DNA of 64,000 nucleotides. Source: Phycisphaerales bacterium UBA5793. GTDB taxonomy: Bacteria > Planctomycetota > Phycisphaerae > Phycisphaerales > UBA5793. The notes beneath the pieces were generated by a model. The model did no database searches. It was not told the origin of the DNA and was given only the letters and a program-made list of their open reading frames with translations. Every line of letters begins with the position of its first letter. Position 1 is the stretch's first letter. Position numbers and translations under genes: made by a program. Positions 9,875 through 18,761 of the stretch are shown here, in pieces. Location: the NCBI GenBank assembly GCA_002418285.1, contig DIDT01000045.1:124001-188000 (forward strand). The letters run 5' to 3'.

Positions 9875-10333
9875 TCAGTCCGCGATCTGCGCTTCAGCCG
9901 CCTCGGAGTCTCGCGACACGAGATAGAACCGCTCGACCGCGACATCGAACGCATCGCCGCCTTCGGGCTGCATGTGGTACGTGCCTTCCATGGTGCCCCA
10001 CTCGGTTTTGAGCAGGCAGTGGCTGGCATACTCAAACGTCTCACCCGGATCGAGAACGGGCTGCTGGCCGACGACCCCCTCACCCGTCACTACCTCGGTG
10101 CGACCAAACGCGTCGACAATTGACCAGCGGCGCGACACCAGGCGCACGCGAGCATCGCCCTCATTGGTGATGCGGATCCGATAGGCGAAGACATACTTGC
10201 GGTCAAGGCGCGACGAATGCTCCGGCATGAACGCTGGTACGACGCGCACACGAATATCGTGTGTCACTGCATCGGAACCATATCGAGTGCTCGAGACTGA
10301 GTCGTTCGTGCGCTGAGCCAGATTCATCGCCAT
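9875..10333 (-). CDS. apaG: ApaG-domain protein
   Basis: 152 residues, somewhat longer than the usual ~125-residue ApaG because of an N-terminal extension. Seen: YVFAYRIRITNEGD, RLVSRRWSIVDAFG, VTGEGVVGQQPVLDPGETF and GTMEGTYHMQ, all hallmark ApaG (DUF525) strands. In the family the fold is a fibronectin type III-like beta sandwich; ApaG is linked genetically to Co2+/Mg2+ resistance but its biochemical role is not settled. The start at 10333 is chosen because GGAGAAGGA sits 6-7 bases upstream; the in-frame ATG at 10351 lacks such a site. Faces away from the anchor-B gene and has no operon partner. Confidence 0.9.
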   Translation of the reverse strand: MAMNLAQRTNDSVSSTRYGSDAVTHDIRVRVVPAFMPEHSSRLDRKYVFAYRIRITNEGDARVRLVSRRWSIVDAFGRTEVVTGEGVVGQQPVLDPGETFEYASHCLLKTEWGTMEGTYHMQPEGGDAFDVAVERFYLVSRDSEAAEAQIAD

Positions 10334-10461
10334 CGTCAATCCTTCTCCCACCGTGCAACACTCGCGTCCTTGCGGGACAAAACCGTAGCCCGGCCGCGCG
10401 CGAAATTCATCGCCGCGCCGCTCGAATCCTCGGCGCTGTCAGATTTCACGCCGAGACCTCA

Positions 10462-11256
10462 TCATCGCGCGAAGATCTCGTCAAAAAAACTCCTCATCTG
10501 AGCCCACGATCGACGGTCTGCCGCCGCGTCATAACCGGCGCCGGGGATATTGAACTTGTCCACACTCGGCGTTGTGAAACTGTGCTTGGCCCCGCTGTAG
10601 ACCACCAGTTGCCAGTCGACTGCCGAGCCCGCGAGCGATTCCGCGAACTTGTGAATGTTCTCCATCGGCACCAGCGTGTCCGCCGAGCCATGGCAGATGA
10701 GCACCTTCGCCTTGACGCGGGCTGCATCGCCCTCGCAGGCCGGCATCGGCCCGCCGTGGAAGCTCACGATGCCCTTCAGGTCCGCCCCGCTGTAGGCCAG
10801 TTCAGTCACGATGGTTCCGCCGAAGCAGTAGCCGATCGCCGCGACTCGGCTCGCATCGACTTCCTTCTGCGCCGTGAGCAACTTCAGCCCTGCCGCAGCC
10901 CGGCTCCGCGCCAGTAGACGGTCCTGGTAAAAGGCCCCGGCCCACTGCCCCGCCTGCGTGGGGTCTTCAGTGAACCTGTCCGCGCCATACATATCCAGCG
11001 CGAACGCCGCATAGCCGAGCTCCGCGAGTTGGCGGGCCCGCCCCTTCTCGTCGCTGCCCAGTCCCCACCACGCGTGGACGATCAGAACCCCCGGCCGCGG
11101 CCCGGGCACCGCATCGTCGTAGGCGTAGTAGCCCTTCAACTCGACGTCGCCGTCTTTGTAGTTGATATCGCGCGTCACGACCTTGGCCTGGGCGGCTCCG
11201 GCGACGGTCAGGATCATCGCAACGACGATCCCCAACATGAACTGAGTAGTGGACAC
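10462..11256 (-). CDS. Secreted dienelactone hydrolase family protein
   Basis: 264 residues from a GTG start at 11256, which has AGGGAG seven bases upstream and gives a clean signal peptide (STTQFMLGIVVAMILTVAGAAQA). An ATG at 11283 is the alternative. The alpha/beta-hydrolase of dienelactone hydrolase type shows VLIVHAWWGL (oxyanion region), the Cys nucleophile elbow GYCFGG, the acid CHGSADTLVP and the catalytic His in SGAKHSFT. The YYAYDDA and ALDMYG segments are also typical. Likely a periplasmic or extracellular esterase; the substrate cannot be read from sequence. Transcribed away from sucD, with a ~230-base divergent gap. Confidence 0.9.
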   Translation of the reverse strand: MSTTQFMLGIVVAMILTVAGAAQAKVVTRDINYKDGDVELKGYYAYDDAVPGPRPGVLIVHAWWGLGSDEKGRARQLAELGYAAFALDMYGADRFTEDPTQAGQWAGAFYQDRLLARSRAAAGLKLLTAQKEVDASRVAAIGYCFGGTIVTELAYSGADLKGIVSFHGGPMPACEGDAARVKAKVLICHGSADTLVPMENIHKFAESLAGSAVDWQLVVYSGAKHSFTTPSVDKFNIPGAGYDAAADRRSWAQMRSFFDEIFAR

Positions 11257-11487
11257 TGGCTGACTCCCTGTTTGCGGATGCATGGCGACTCGAAATCCCA
11301 TGGGCAGCAGTATCATCCATCCGATCCGACACCGGTCAACCCTGCAATTTGGCGGCCGCGTGCTTTGAATGTTGGACACTCCACCGAGCGGAGATATCCT
11401 GAGCACTTGTCGCACGCGCTGCGCCAATTGGGGGTCGGCGGCGCGTTCCGATGCCCGATTCACCCCCTGCTGCGAAAGCGCGCAATC

Positions 11488-12432
11488 ATGAGCATCCTCG
11501 TCTCCGGCGAAACCAAGGTCATCTGCCAGGGCATCACCGGCGCTGCAGGCGCCACCCACACCAAGGGCAGCCTTTCCTACGGCACCAAGATGGTCGGCGG
11601 CGTTACCCCCGGCAAGGGCGGCACCAAAGACCCCAACGGCCTGCCGATCTTTAACACCGTCGCCGAAGCCGTCCAGACCACCGGCGCCAATGCCACGATG
11701 ATCTTCGTTCCCCCGCCATTCGCCGGCGACGCCGTCATCGAAGCCGCGGCGGCTGGCGTGCGTGTGATCTGCTGCATCACCGAAGGCATCGCCACCGCTG
11801 ACATGATCCGCACCAAGGCGTTGCTTCGCGACTATCCCGAATCGCATCTCATCGGCCCCAACTGCCCCGGCGTCATCACCCCCGGCAAGCGCGTCTCGGG
11901 CGAAGGCGCCAACGCCAAGTTCTCAGGCGGCTGCAAGATCGGCATCATGCCCGGCTACATCCACATGCACCGCGCCGACGCCAAGACCGGCAAGGCCGTG
12001 GGCATCATCTCCCGCTCCGGAACGCTCACCTACGAAGCGGTCTGGCAGTGTTCGAGCCGCGGCGTCGGTCAGAGCACATGCGTGGGCATCGGCGGCGACC
12101 CCGTCAAGGGGCTCAACTTCATCGAGCTCCTCTCCATGTTCAACGATGACGCCGACACCGACGGCGTGCTGATGATTGGCGAGATCGGCGGCAGCGACGA
12201 AACCGAAGCCGGCCACTGGATCCGCAAGAACATGAAGAAACCCGTAGCCGCGTTCATCGCCGGCCAGACCGCACCCAAGGGCAAGCGCATGGGACACGCC
12301 GGCGCGATCATCGGCGGCGCAGATGACACCGCCGCGGCCAAAATCAAATCCCTCAAGGCAGACGGCGTCACCGTCGCGATGAGCCCCGCCGACATGGGCA
12401 GCGCGATGTGCCAGGCACTGGGGTTGAACTGA
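11488..12432 (+). CDS. sucD: Succinate-CoA ligase (ADP-forming) subunit alpha
   Basis: 314 residues. TCA-cycle enzyme forming succinate and ATP or GTP from succinyl-CoA with the beta subunit. Seen: ICQGITGAAGATHTKGSL (CoA-binding Rossmann start), TPGKGG, FVPPPFAGDAVIEA, CITEGI, GPNCPGVITPG, SRSGTLTYEAV and the phosphohistidine motif GHAGAI. The ATG at 11488 gives the standard MSILV start. Odd: after KIGIMPGYIHMH there are about ten extra residues (ADAKTGK region) relative to the compact PGHIHKPG turn of E. coli SucD. No sucC is adjacent; the neighbours are a hydrolase and a protease. Confidence 0.95.
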   Translation: MSILVSGETKVICQGITGAAGATHTKGSLSYGTKMVGGVTPGKGGTKDPNGLPIFNTVAEAVQTTGANATMIFVPPPFAGDAVIEAAAAGVRVICCITEGIATADMIRTKALLRDYPESHLIGPNCPGVITPGKRVSGEGANAKFSGGCKIGIMPGYIHMHRADAKTGKAVGIISRSGTLTYEAVWQCSSRGVGQSTCVGIGGDPVKGLNFIELLSMFNDDADTDGVLMIGEIGGSDETEAGHWIRKNMKKPVAAFIAGQTAPKGKRMGHAGAIIGGADDTAAAKIKSLKADGVTVAMSPADMGSAMCQALGLN

Positions 12433-12640
12433 CGCAACTCTGAATGGGTCCGCCGTTCCGGCCGCGCGATGGCCAGCGAAACAGAGCTACCTACCTGCTC
12501 CGCCGCAAGACAGAATGCTGTGCGTCAGCACCTAGTGCGTCACCGGCTCCCGGTGCACACCAAACCGTTCCATGCACGATCCCGCGATCATGCAATCCCG
12601 CCGCACCAACGCGCTATACCGCAGACCCAACCAACAAAGA

Positions 12641-12670
12641 ACCCGCCCCGCGCGGTTGCACGGGGCGGGT
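12641..12670 (-). terminator. Rho-independent terminator for the 12725 subtilase gene
   Basis: A perfect 10-bp stem ACCCGCCCCG/CGGGGCGGGT with a 10-base loop. On the minus strand it is followed by TTCTTTGTTGG, consistent with termination 55 bases after the stop of the subtilase; it could also stop read-through from sucD. Confidence 0.75.
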
Positions 12671-12724
12671 CACTCTCAACTTCTCTCGTCGCGCCTCAAT
12701 CAACGCGCGGCGAGTCATAGTCGA

Positions 12725-14299
12725 TCAACGATCGACCCAGGTGTCAATGATGTCCGTGGTCCGGCCGTTCTGTTCAGCGCCCTGGAACCAGACGTAGAAG
12801 CGCCGAGGTACCGTCGGCACGGGCAGGTTGTTCCAGTTGGCATTGCCGTTGCTGTCGCTGGTCTTGATGCCGCCGGCGCGAGTTGGATTGACGATTCCGA
12901 GCGTGACATTCAATTCCGACACGTAGGTCTGTCCCAAGCCGCCAATGCTGTAGTACACGGCGCAACGGGTGTTAGGAGCAACGTTGGTCAGGTTGAATGT
13001 CACCCGACCGCCGCCAGTGAGCGGCATGGGGCTGACGGCCAGCGTGAGCGGTCCGCCAGTGCCGTTCATCGCGTTCTTGAGATTGACGCGACCGTAGCCG
13101 TAGATGCTGTCGACGCCCTGCGAGCCGATGTCGGTGCAGGAATTCTTGAGCAGATCCTCGACCTGGTTGGGGCTGATGCCCGGATTGTTCGAGAAGATCA
13201 TGGCGCCGACGCCGGCGGCGATCGGGCACGCCATGCTGGTCCCGCTGAGCGTCGCGTAGGCGCTGTTGGTGGTGTACCAGGTGGAGAAGATGTTGTTGCC
13301 AGGCGCGAAGAGATCGACGTAGTTGCCGTAGTTGGAGAACGAAGCGCGAGTATCGCTGGTCGTGGTGGCGCCGACGATGATCACGTCGTCCGCATCACGG
13401 TTCGGGCTCGTCATGTTCTGGCCCTCATTGCCGGCCGCCCAGAAGAGCAGTCCGCCGAGGCTCTTGACCGTGGTTCCCGTCGTGCGAACCGAAGGGCTGT
13501 TTGAGCCGCTGTAGCTGACGCTGGAGCACTTGTCGCCACTTTGGGCCGCCTTGATGGCCGCCTGAGTCAGGGTGGTGAAGTTCGCGCTGCCGTTGCTTAC
13601 TTCGCTGACGCGGAGGATGCGATGGCCGAGGCTCCAGCCGACACCCAGTCCACCGCGGCCGTTGTTGCCGTTGGCCGCTGCGCAGCCGCTGGTGTGTGTG
13701 CCGTGACCGTTGATGTCCGTGACGTTTCCGCCCTGGCTCTCCCACTGGTTGCGGACGGCGTTCCAGCCGTCAGCCCGGTATTGGGCGAATTCTTCGTGCG
13801 TCGTGCGGAGGCCGGTGTCGCAGATGCCCACGCGCGTTGTGGGGTTTCCAGTGTGGACATCCCAACCCTCGTAGCTCTGCATCTTCGTGTGATGCCACTG
13901 AGAGCCGCGGGCGGGGTCGTTGGGAATGAGCTGCGGGTAGCAGATCCAGTCCGGCTGAATGTACTCGAAGTTTCCCGTGGCCATCAGCGCGCGGGCGGCT
14001 TCATTCTCGCCCAACCCCTCGGGGAGCTGGAAGACGTATTCGTCGTTCAGTTCGATGTAGGTGTTGAGCACAAAGTGATCGAGGATCAGGTTCCGTCCAG
14101 CGGCGTTCTTGCCGGCGTCCTTCTGCACGGGACGGGCGATCATCGCACCACTGAACTCAAGCGAGCCCGGGCGCTCCACGAACAGGGAAACCTGAGCGTC
14201 TCCGTCAGCGCCATTGTCACTGGCAAGCGTCGCCGGCACCACAGAACTCAAGGCGGCGGTCGCCCCGATTACCAAGTAAGTCATCCTGATTCTGGTCAT
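12725..14299 (-). CDS. Secreted subtilisin-like (S8) serine protease with type-B C-terminal module
   Basis: 524 residues. The start at 14299 (MTRIRMTYLVIG) follows AAGGAG; upstream in-frame starts would add 47 residues without a signal. A signal peptide ends near ATLASDN. A propeptide-like region (~residues 25-135) precedes the S8 domain with catalytic Asp (RVGICDTGLRTTHEE), His (DINGHGTHTSG) and Ser (LSGTSMACPIAAG), plus the oxyanion Asn in LFWAAGNEGQ. The last ~105 residues (12728-13048) are the type-B module: GLGQTYVSELNVTLGIVNPT, then a terminal DIIDTWVDR. Likely autoprocessed on export. No adjacent inhibitor or operon partner. Confidence 0.93.
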   Translation of the reverse strand: MTRIRMTYLVIGATAALSSVVPATLASDNGADGDAQVSLFVERPGSLEFSGAMIARPVQKDAGKNAAGRNLILDHFVLNTYIELNDEYVFQLPEGLGENEAARALMATGNFEYIQPDWICYPQLIPNDPARGSQWHHTKMQSYEGWDVHTGNPTTRVGICDTGLRTTHEEFAQYRADGWNAVRNQWESQGGNVTDINGHGTHTSGCAAANGNNGRGGLGVGWSLGHRILRVSEVSNGSANFTTLTQAAIKAAQSGDKCSSVSYSGSNSPSVRTTGTTVKSLGGLLFWAAGNEGQNMTSPNRDADDVIIVGATTTSDTRASFSNYGNYVDLFAPGNNIFSTWYTTNSAYATLSGTSMACPIAAGVGAMIFSNNPGISPNQVEDLLKNSCTDIGSQGVDSIYGYGRVNLKNAMNGTGGPLTLAVSPMPLTGGGRVTFNLTNVAPNTRCAVYYSIGGLGQTYVSELNVTLGIVNPTRAGGIKTSDSNGNANWNNLPVPTVPRRFYVWFQGAEQNGRTTDIIDTWVDR

Positions 14300-14606
14300 C
14301 ACGAGAAACACTCCTTTTTGAAATTCAAAACTGCCCCACGTCCACCGCACCGTCGATTGGCCAGTGGAATCACAAAAATGCCCTTGAAACCATACACCGA
14401 ACCCCCAAGGCGGCACCGATATTCCGAGGTTTCGGGCCAAAACCGTGGACAGGTAGCCGATTTCTTCTAGGCGGATTACCCAGATTCCCGACCTCGCCCC
14501 GGGATTGCCGCCGCAGAAGGGCTGGTAACCCGCACGGCGGGTCTATCATGCCCAAGACCGGTAAGGGGTTCCATGCCCGTCCGCCCGGTGCTGGAGGATC
14601 TACTGG
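14300..14606. other. Divergent intergenic region between subtilase and prenyl synthase genes
   Basis: 307 bases between divergently transcribed genes, so it should hold promoters for both. The ribosome-binding sites AAGGAG (for 14299) and GGAGGATC (for 14607) lie at its two ends. No open frame, RNA gene or repeat was convincing. Confidence 0.5.
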
Positions 14607-15626
14607 ATGCCCGGATTGATCGAGCACACCGAGCGCTATCTCCCCATCCGCCTGTTCCTCTCCGGAGAACTCGAGGCCGTCAACGAGATTCTCCGCCGTC
14701 AGCTGGCCAGCGACCTCCCCGCTGTTAATGAACTCTGCAGGCATGTCGCTCGATACCAAGGCAAGATGCTTCGCCCCACGCTCACGCTGCTGTGCGGCCT
14801 TGCGGCTCGTCCCGGGTCCGCCGGACAAGTGCCGGAAGCGAACCACTCGCTGCGCGTTCTCGCCGCGGTCAGTGAGATCATCCACATGGCCACGCTCGTT
14901 CACGACGACGTGCTCGATGAGTCGAGGCTGAGACGCAACGCTCCAACGGTCAATCACCTGCGCGGCAATGAGATGGCGGTCCTGCTGGGCGACTATCTCA
15001 TCTCAAACGCCTTTCATCTTTGCTCGACACTCGATCGCCCGGAAATCAACCGGCGCATCGGCGAGACGACCAACGAGCTCTGCTCCGGTGAGCTGCTCCA
15101 GATACATCATCGGGATGACTGGTCCATCGACGAACCAACGTATTTCGCAATTATCGAGCGAAAAACGGCATCGCTGATTAGCTTGTGCTGCCGCTTAGGT
15201 GCTGAGGAAGCGGGCGCCGACCCCGCCGTCGCCGACGCGCTGGCCGCCTATGGCAGCCGAATGGGAGTCGCTTTCCAGATTCAGGACGATCTGCTTGATC
15301 TGATCGGTGAGGAACGCGTCGTCGGCAAGTCGCTTGGCCGGGATCTGGAAAAAGGCAAGCTGACGCTGCCGATGATCCACTTCTTCTCCTGTGCCGGACC
15401 CACGCAGCGGATGGAGATGCTTGCGACCCTTGCAGACACGGATGCCGAGGCCTGGCCCAGCCGGGTCCGATCATTGCTGCTCTCAAGTGGGGCCGTGACC
15501 AGCGCCCATGATGTGGCAGCGGGTCTCGTCGGGGAGGCGAGGCGCGAGCTGTCTCCCCTGACAGAGTCCCCGGCCCGCCACTTGCTCGACGATCTGGCGT
15601 GCGCGGTCATCACCCGAGCGTCCTGA
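14607..15626 (+). CDS. Trans polyprenyl diphosphate synthase (heptaprenyl/octaprenyl type)
   Basis: 339 residues, normal for the family. Chain elongation of farnesyl or geranylgeranyl diphosphate with isopentenyl diphosphate, giving the side chain of quinones. Seen: GGK-like region YQGKMLRPTLTLL, first Asp-rich motif HDDVLDESRLRR (DDxxD), KTASLISLCCRLGA, second Asp-rich motif QIQDDLLDLIG and GRDLEKGKLTLP. GGAGGATC lies about 10 bases before the ATG. The position before the first DDxxD (IIHMATLV) is compatible with a long-chain product, but chain length cannot be set from sequence alone. Convergent with the next subtilase gene. Confidence 0.93.
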   Translation: MPGLIEHTERYLPIRLFLSGELEAVNEILRRQLASDLPAVNELCRHVARYQGKMLRPTLTLLCGLAARPGSAGQVPEANHSLRVLAAVSEIIHMATLVHDDVLDESRLRRNAPTVNHLRGNEMAVLLGDYLISNAFHLCSTLDRPEINRRIGETTNELCSGELLQIHHRDDWSIDEPTYFAIIERKTASLISLCCRLGAEEAGADPAVADALAAYGSRMGVAFQIQDDLLDLIGEERVVGKSLGRDLEKGKLTLPMIHFFSCAGPTQRMEMLATLADTDAEAWPSRVRSLLLSSGAVTSAHDVAAGLVGEARRELSPLTESPARHLLDDLACAVITRAS

Positions 15627-15820
15627 CGCCGACAGCGTCGAGAGGTCGATTTCAGTCCTCTCGACAAAATCACGACCCAACCGCCCCAGTATTGGAATAG
15701 GTGTTCGACTTCGCGGGTTGACAGTATCGAGCTTTCCATCCTCACGACCCCCACGAGGCCCGGCGTTCGGCACTGCTGATCGTCGGGCACTTTTTTTGCC
15801 CTTCACATGCCGACAAAGAC

Positions 15821-15852
15821 AGCGGCACCCGGGGAGCATCCCGAGTGCCGCT
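15821..15852 (-). terminator. Imperfect hairpin, probable terminator between convergent genes
   Basis: AGCGGCAC (15821-15828) pairs with GTGCCGCT (15845-15852), with further mismatched pairing inside. It lies 49 bases past the stop of the 15901 subtilase. The following T tract on the minus strand is poor, so confidence is moderate. Confidence 0.5.
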
Positions 15853-15900
15853 TTCGCTCAGCAGATTTCTGAACCGGCTCCGATGGGACCGGCCCGTGGC

Positions 15901-18447
15901 CTACGGACGAACCCGCGCGACGTTGCTGGTGGTGCAGCCACCGGTCTCGACCATCTGCAGATATCCATTGCAGACGGAGTTCTGACCCACGTTGCCCGAG
16001 ACCGACCCACTTCCATTGCCGCTGTTGACTGTGGTCACCAGGCGGATGGCAGCCGGCCCGAGACCCAGCGTGGTGCCGGCGCAGGGACCACTTGGAATCG
16101 TGGTGCTGCCGGTTGAGGCGGCGAACACCAGACCCATGGAGACACTCTGAGGCGCATCGCTCCAGTTCACGGTGACCTGGCCGGGACACGAGCCACTTGT
16201 GGCGATTCGCATACCCGCATTGAACCCCTCGATTCCACTGACCACTAAGCCGAACGCCGCGTCCATCTGTGGCGTGTCGGGATAGGCGTCTTCGTTGACT
16301 TCTGACGCGATGACCTCGACAGTCCAGGTCCCCGGCGCCGGGTTCTCAATGAACACGTTTTCTACGGTGTCGATCGTGTTGGCCACGCCGCCCGAGGTGG
16401 ACCAGTTGCTGCTGGCCAGACCGTTGTTGCCCCAGTAGACGGTATTGTTGGGATCGGTCACCTTGAGGGTCAGGTCATTGATGCGAGCCACGCCACCGGA
16501 AGGATTGCCCATCAGATCGCGGAACGCCATGCTGACGCGCAGCGGTCCGCCGCCCTGCCCCACCGAAACCTGATAGTGCGCCGATTGCAATTCCTGCAGA
16601 ACGTCCGACTCATCGATGATGAGCATCGTGTCGCGGTTGTCGTAAAGGTAGGTAAGATCGGGCATGCCCCAGCCCTGGTTAAAACGTGTGAAGTCTCCTC
16701 CGCTGTATGGCACGGCGCAGTTGATCATGAGCGCCTTGGCAGTGGCCAGGGCGCAGCGGTCTTCGAAGACGCTGTTGCCGCCGCCATAGCCGGGGAAGAC
16801 CCCTTCGTGCCACATCTGGAACAGCAAGCCGAAGTGGCCGGCGATGATCGGCGTCGCGCCGCTGGTGCCGCCGAACCCAGTCGTATAGCTGGTATCGCTG
16901 CTGCTCGAGGTGGTAAAGATGCTGTCGTAGAAGTGGGTCAGTTCGGGCTTGATGCGGCCATCGGCCGCCGGTCCCGTGCTGCCACCGCGACCCCAGTTGT
17001 CGTCAGACTTGGTCAGCGTGTTGTGGTGATAGACCCCGCCAACCGACACGATGTTCTTGGCCCACGCCTGCGGACGCGAGTCCTGATTGCCTGCGTTGCT
17101 CTGCGACTGGCAGATGATCAGGTCGTTGAGGAAAGAGATGTCATCCATCTCCGCCGAAATCGTGGTGTACGTGCGGATGCGCGAGTTGCCCCAAGAGTTA
17201 CTCTGGAACACGCCGCGATAGGGACCGTTCGGATCGGTCAGTTCGGCCGTCAGTCCATAGCGATTCTGACTTTGATTGAGCACCAGGTCATAATCGCAGA
17301 AGATCTTGGCTTCAGCATCGGGGAGCATTCCCGTCGCTTGCAAATTGCCTGTGCCGGAGGCAAACACAATGCCAAACGTCGAGGTGCCGTGACTCGCATC
17401 GCCCGAATTCTGTGCGTGGACGACGACTTCACCTTCGAACTGCTGGTGCGTCGCGCGGACGCCGCCATCCATGACCTCCGCTCGCACGCCCTGACCCCTC
17501 ATGCCCAGCGTTGACTCAAGGAAGGTGCCGCCGCCGATCTGGCGAGCGATGTCCATATCGTCCTCCTGGACACTCTGCTCATCAACGAAGAGCACTTCGT
17601 TCATGCGCAGCACATTGGCCAGTTGAGCTGGATTGAGTGTGGCGCGAACGCGGAACCCCTGCGGAATAGTCTGCAGCACATTGCCGCCCAGTGCCGCAAT
17701 GCGATCAGCCACCGCCGCCTGCGGTACGGGGCCGCGGCGCGTCATCATGATGCTGTATTCCACGACATCCTTGCCGATGTCCCGCCCTTGATCTGCCGGA
17801 TTGAAGCCCAGCGCCTCCATCGCGCCCTCCTGACCCGCTCCAGGTGCGGCATGGCCATCGGCCTGACCTCCACTCTGGGGGAACAGTTCCGGAATCAGCT
17901 CCGGATCCAGTTTGTACGCGGGATGAAAGGCGCCAACCCACCGCACAAACGGAAGAGCCTCGGCCGCTTCCACCGTGTCATGGTCCATCTCGACGATGAA
18001 CGCCTGATCGGCGACGAACTTGATCAGGGAGATCCCCTCCGCCTCGAGGGCGTGGCGATACGGCTGAATCATCGGGGTTTCGAACTGCATGAGAAACAGC
18101 CGGCTGTCGGAGGTTGCCCGAAGCAGCGGCTGAACGTCCGGTTCGGCTGCCAGTGGGTCAAAGGACGCGTACTTCAGGCGGACCGTGGGAGAAACTGGTC
18201 GTTCCACCGCAACATTGCAGCCATCCAGGCTGATCGAATAGGTCGGGACCAGCTCACCCGTGGCCGTAGCCTCATCCCAGAGGCTCACCACCACGTCTGA
18301 GCCGGGTACAGCAATGGCCCGCACCACCTGCTGCTGTGTGGCGGCCTGTTCCACCGTGTCGGCAACGAAGCCGAACCCGCCCGCCAGCGGCAACGAGAGC
18401 CCTACGGACAGCAATCGACTTGTCGTCCACGTCATCTTGGTTCCCAT
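15901..18447 (-). CDS. Secreted S8 subtilase-like protease, tandem paralog 1, type-A C-terminal module
   Basis: 848 residues. GGAGAG precedes the ATG; the signal peptide core is LLSVGLSLPLAGGFGF. A ~300-residue N-terminal region (LKYASFDPLA, FVRWVGAFHPAYKLDPEL, YSIMMTRRGPVPQA) precedes the S8 domain with Asp (AEVMDGGVRATHQ), His (GDASHGTSTFG), Asn region (CQSQSNAGNQDS) and Ser (FGGTSGATPIIAG). A P-domain-like beta region follows (VARINDLTLKVTDP to GTWTVEVIASEVNEDAYP). The last ~100 residues are type A: SCPGQVTVNWSD, GPCAGTTLGLG, CTTSNVARVRP. The gene at 18762 is a clear paralog over the first ~740 residues but ends in a different module. Confidence 0.92.
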   Translation of the reverse strand: MGTKMTWTTSRLLSVGLSLPLAGGFGFVADTVEQAATQQQVVRAIAVPGSDVVVSLWDEATATGELVPTYSISLDGCNVAVERPVSPTVRLKYASFDPLAAEPDVQPLLRATSDSRLFLMQFETPMIQPYRHALEAEGISLIKFVADQAFIVEMDHDTVEAAEALPFVRWVGAFHPAYKLDPELIPELFPQSGGQADGHAAPGAGQEGAMEALGFNPADQGRDIGKDVVEYSIMMTRRGPVPQAAVADRIAALGGNVLQTIPQGFRVRATLNPAQLANVLRMNEVLFVDEQSVQEDDMDIARQIGGGTFLESTLGMRGQGVRAEVMDGGVRATHQQFEGEVVVHAQNSGDASHGTSTFGIVFASGTGNLQATGMLPDAEAKIFCDYDLVLNQSQNRYGLTAELTDPNGPYRGVFQSNSWGNSRIRTYTTISAEMDDISFLNDLIICQSQSNAGNQDSRPQAWAKNIVSVGGVYHHNTLTKSDDNWGRGGSTGPAADGRIKPELTHFYDSIFTTSSSSDTSYTTGFGGTSGATPIIAGHFGLLFQMWHEGVFPGYGGGNSVFEDRCALATAKALMINCAVPYSGGDFTRFNQGWGMPDLTYLYDNRDTMLIIDESDVLQELQSAHYQVSVGQGGGPLRVSMAFRDLMGNPSGGVARINDLTLKVTDPNNTVYWGNNGLASSNWSTSGGVANTIDTVENVFIENPAPGTWTVEVIASEVNEDAYPDTPQMDAAFGLVVSGIEGFNAGMRIATSGSCPGQVTVNWSDAPQSVSMGLVFAASTGSTTIPSGPCAGTTLGLGPAAIRLVTTVNSGNGSGSVSGNVGQNSVCNGYLQMVETGGCTTSNVARVRP

Positions 18448-18697
18448 TTCACTCTCCAGTATGAGTCCATTGAGTCATCACTACGACACCGCGCGGTGCA
18501 TCCGGACCTCCGGATGCGCGCAAAAACCATTCCGAGATGTATCGAACATACCTGAAAACCCGGTTCCACGCCAGGAGATTCCCAGCCAATCTGTCTTTTC
18601 TCCCGTGTCAGCTGGATTCCGTTTCCCCATTACCCGCCAACGCCTTACCGGTCTGGCGCCGATCGGATTCGAGAGTCCCATGCTCGCCCCAAGAAAG

Positions 18698-18727
18698 AAC
18701 CCCGCAGGCCGGTGGGCCCGCGGGGTT
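18698..18727 (-). terminator. Rho-independent terminator after the 18762 subtilase gene
   Basis: AACCCCGC (18698-18705) pairs with GCGGGGTT (18720-18727); inner GGCC/GGCC-type pairing extends the stem past one mismatch. On the minus strand TTCTTTCTTGG follows. It lies 34 bases beyond the stop at 18762, within the 314-base gap between the tandem subtilases, which also must hold the promoter of the 15901 gene. Confidence 0.8.
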
Positions 18728-18761
18728 GCAGATGTGTCCAAAACGCGAGAGTTTCCTGCGA

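Noticed and set aside
14560..14610. Small RNA or riboswitch near the prenyl synthase start
   Set aside because: No conserved structure or strong hairpin was found beyond the RBS.
16576..17514. 312-codon plus-strand frame
   Set aside because: It is antisense to the 15901 subtilase.
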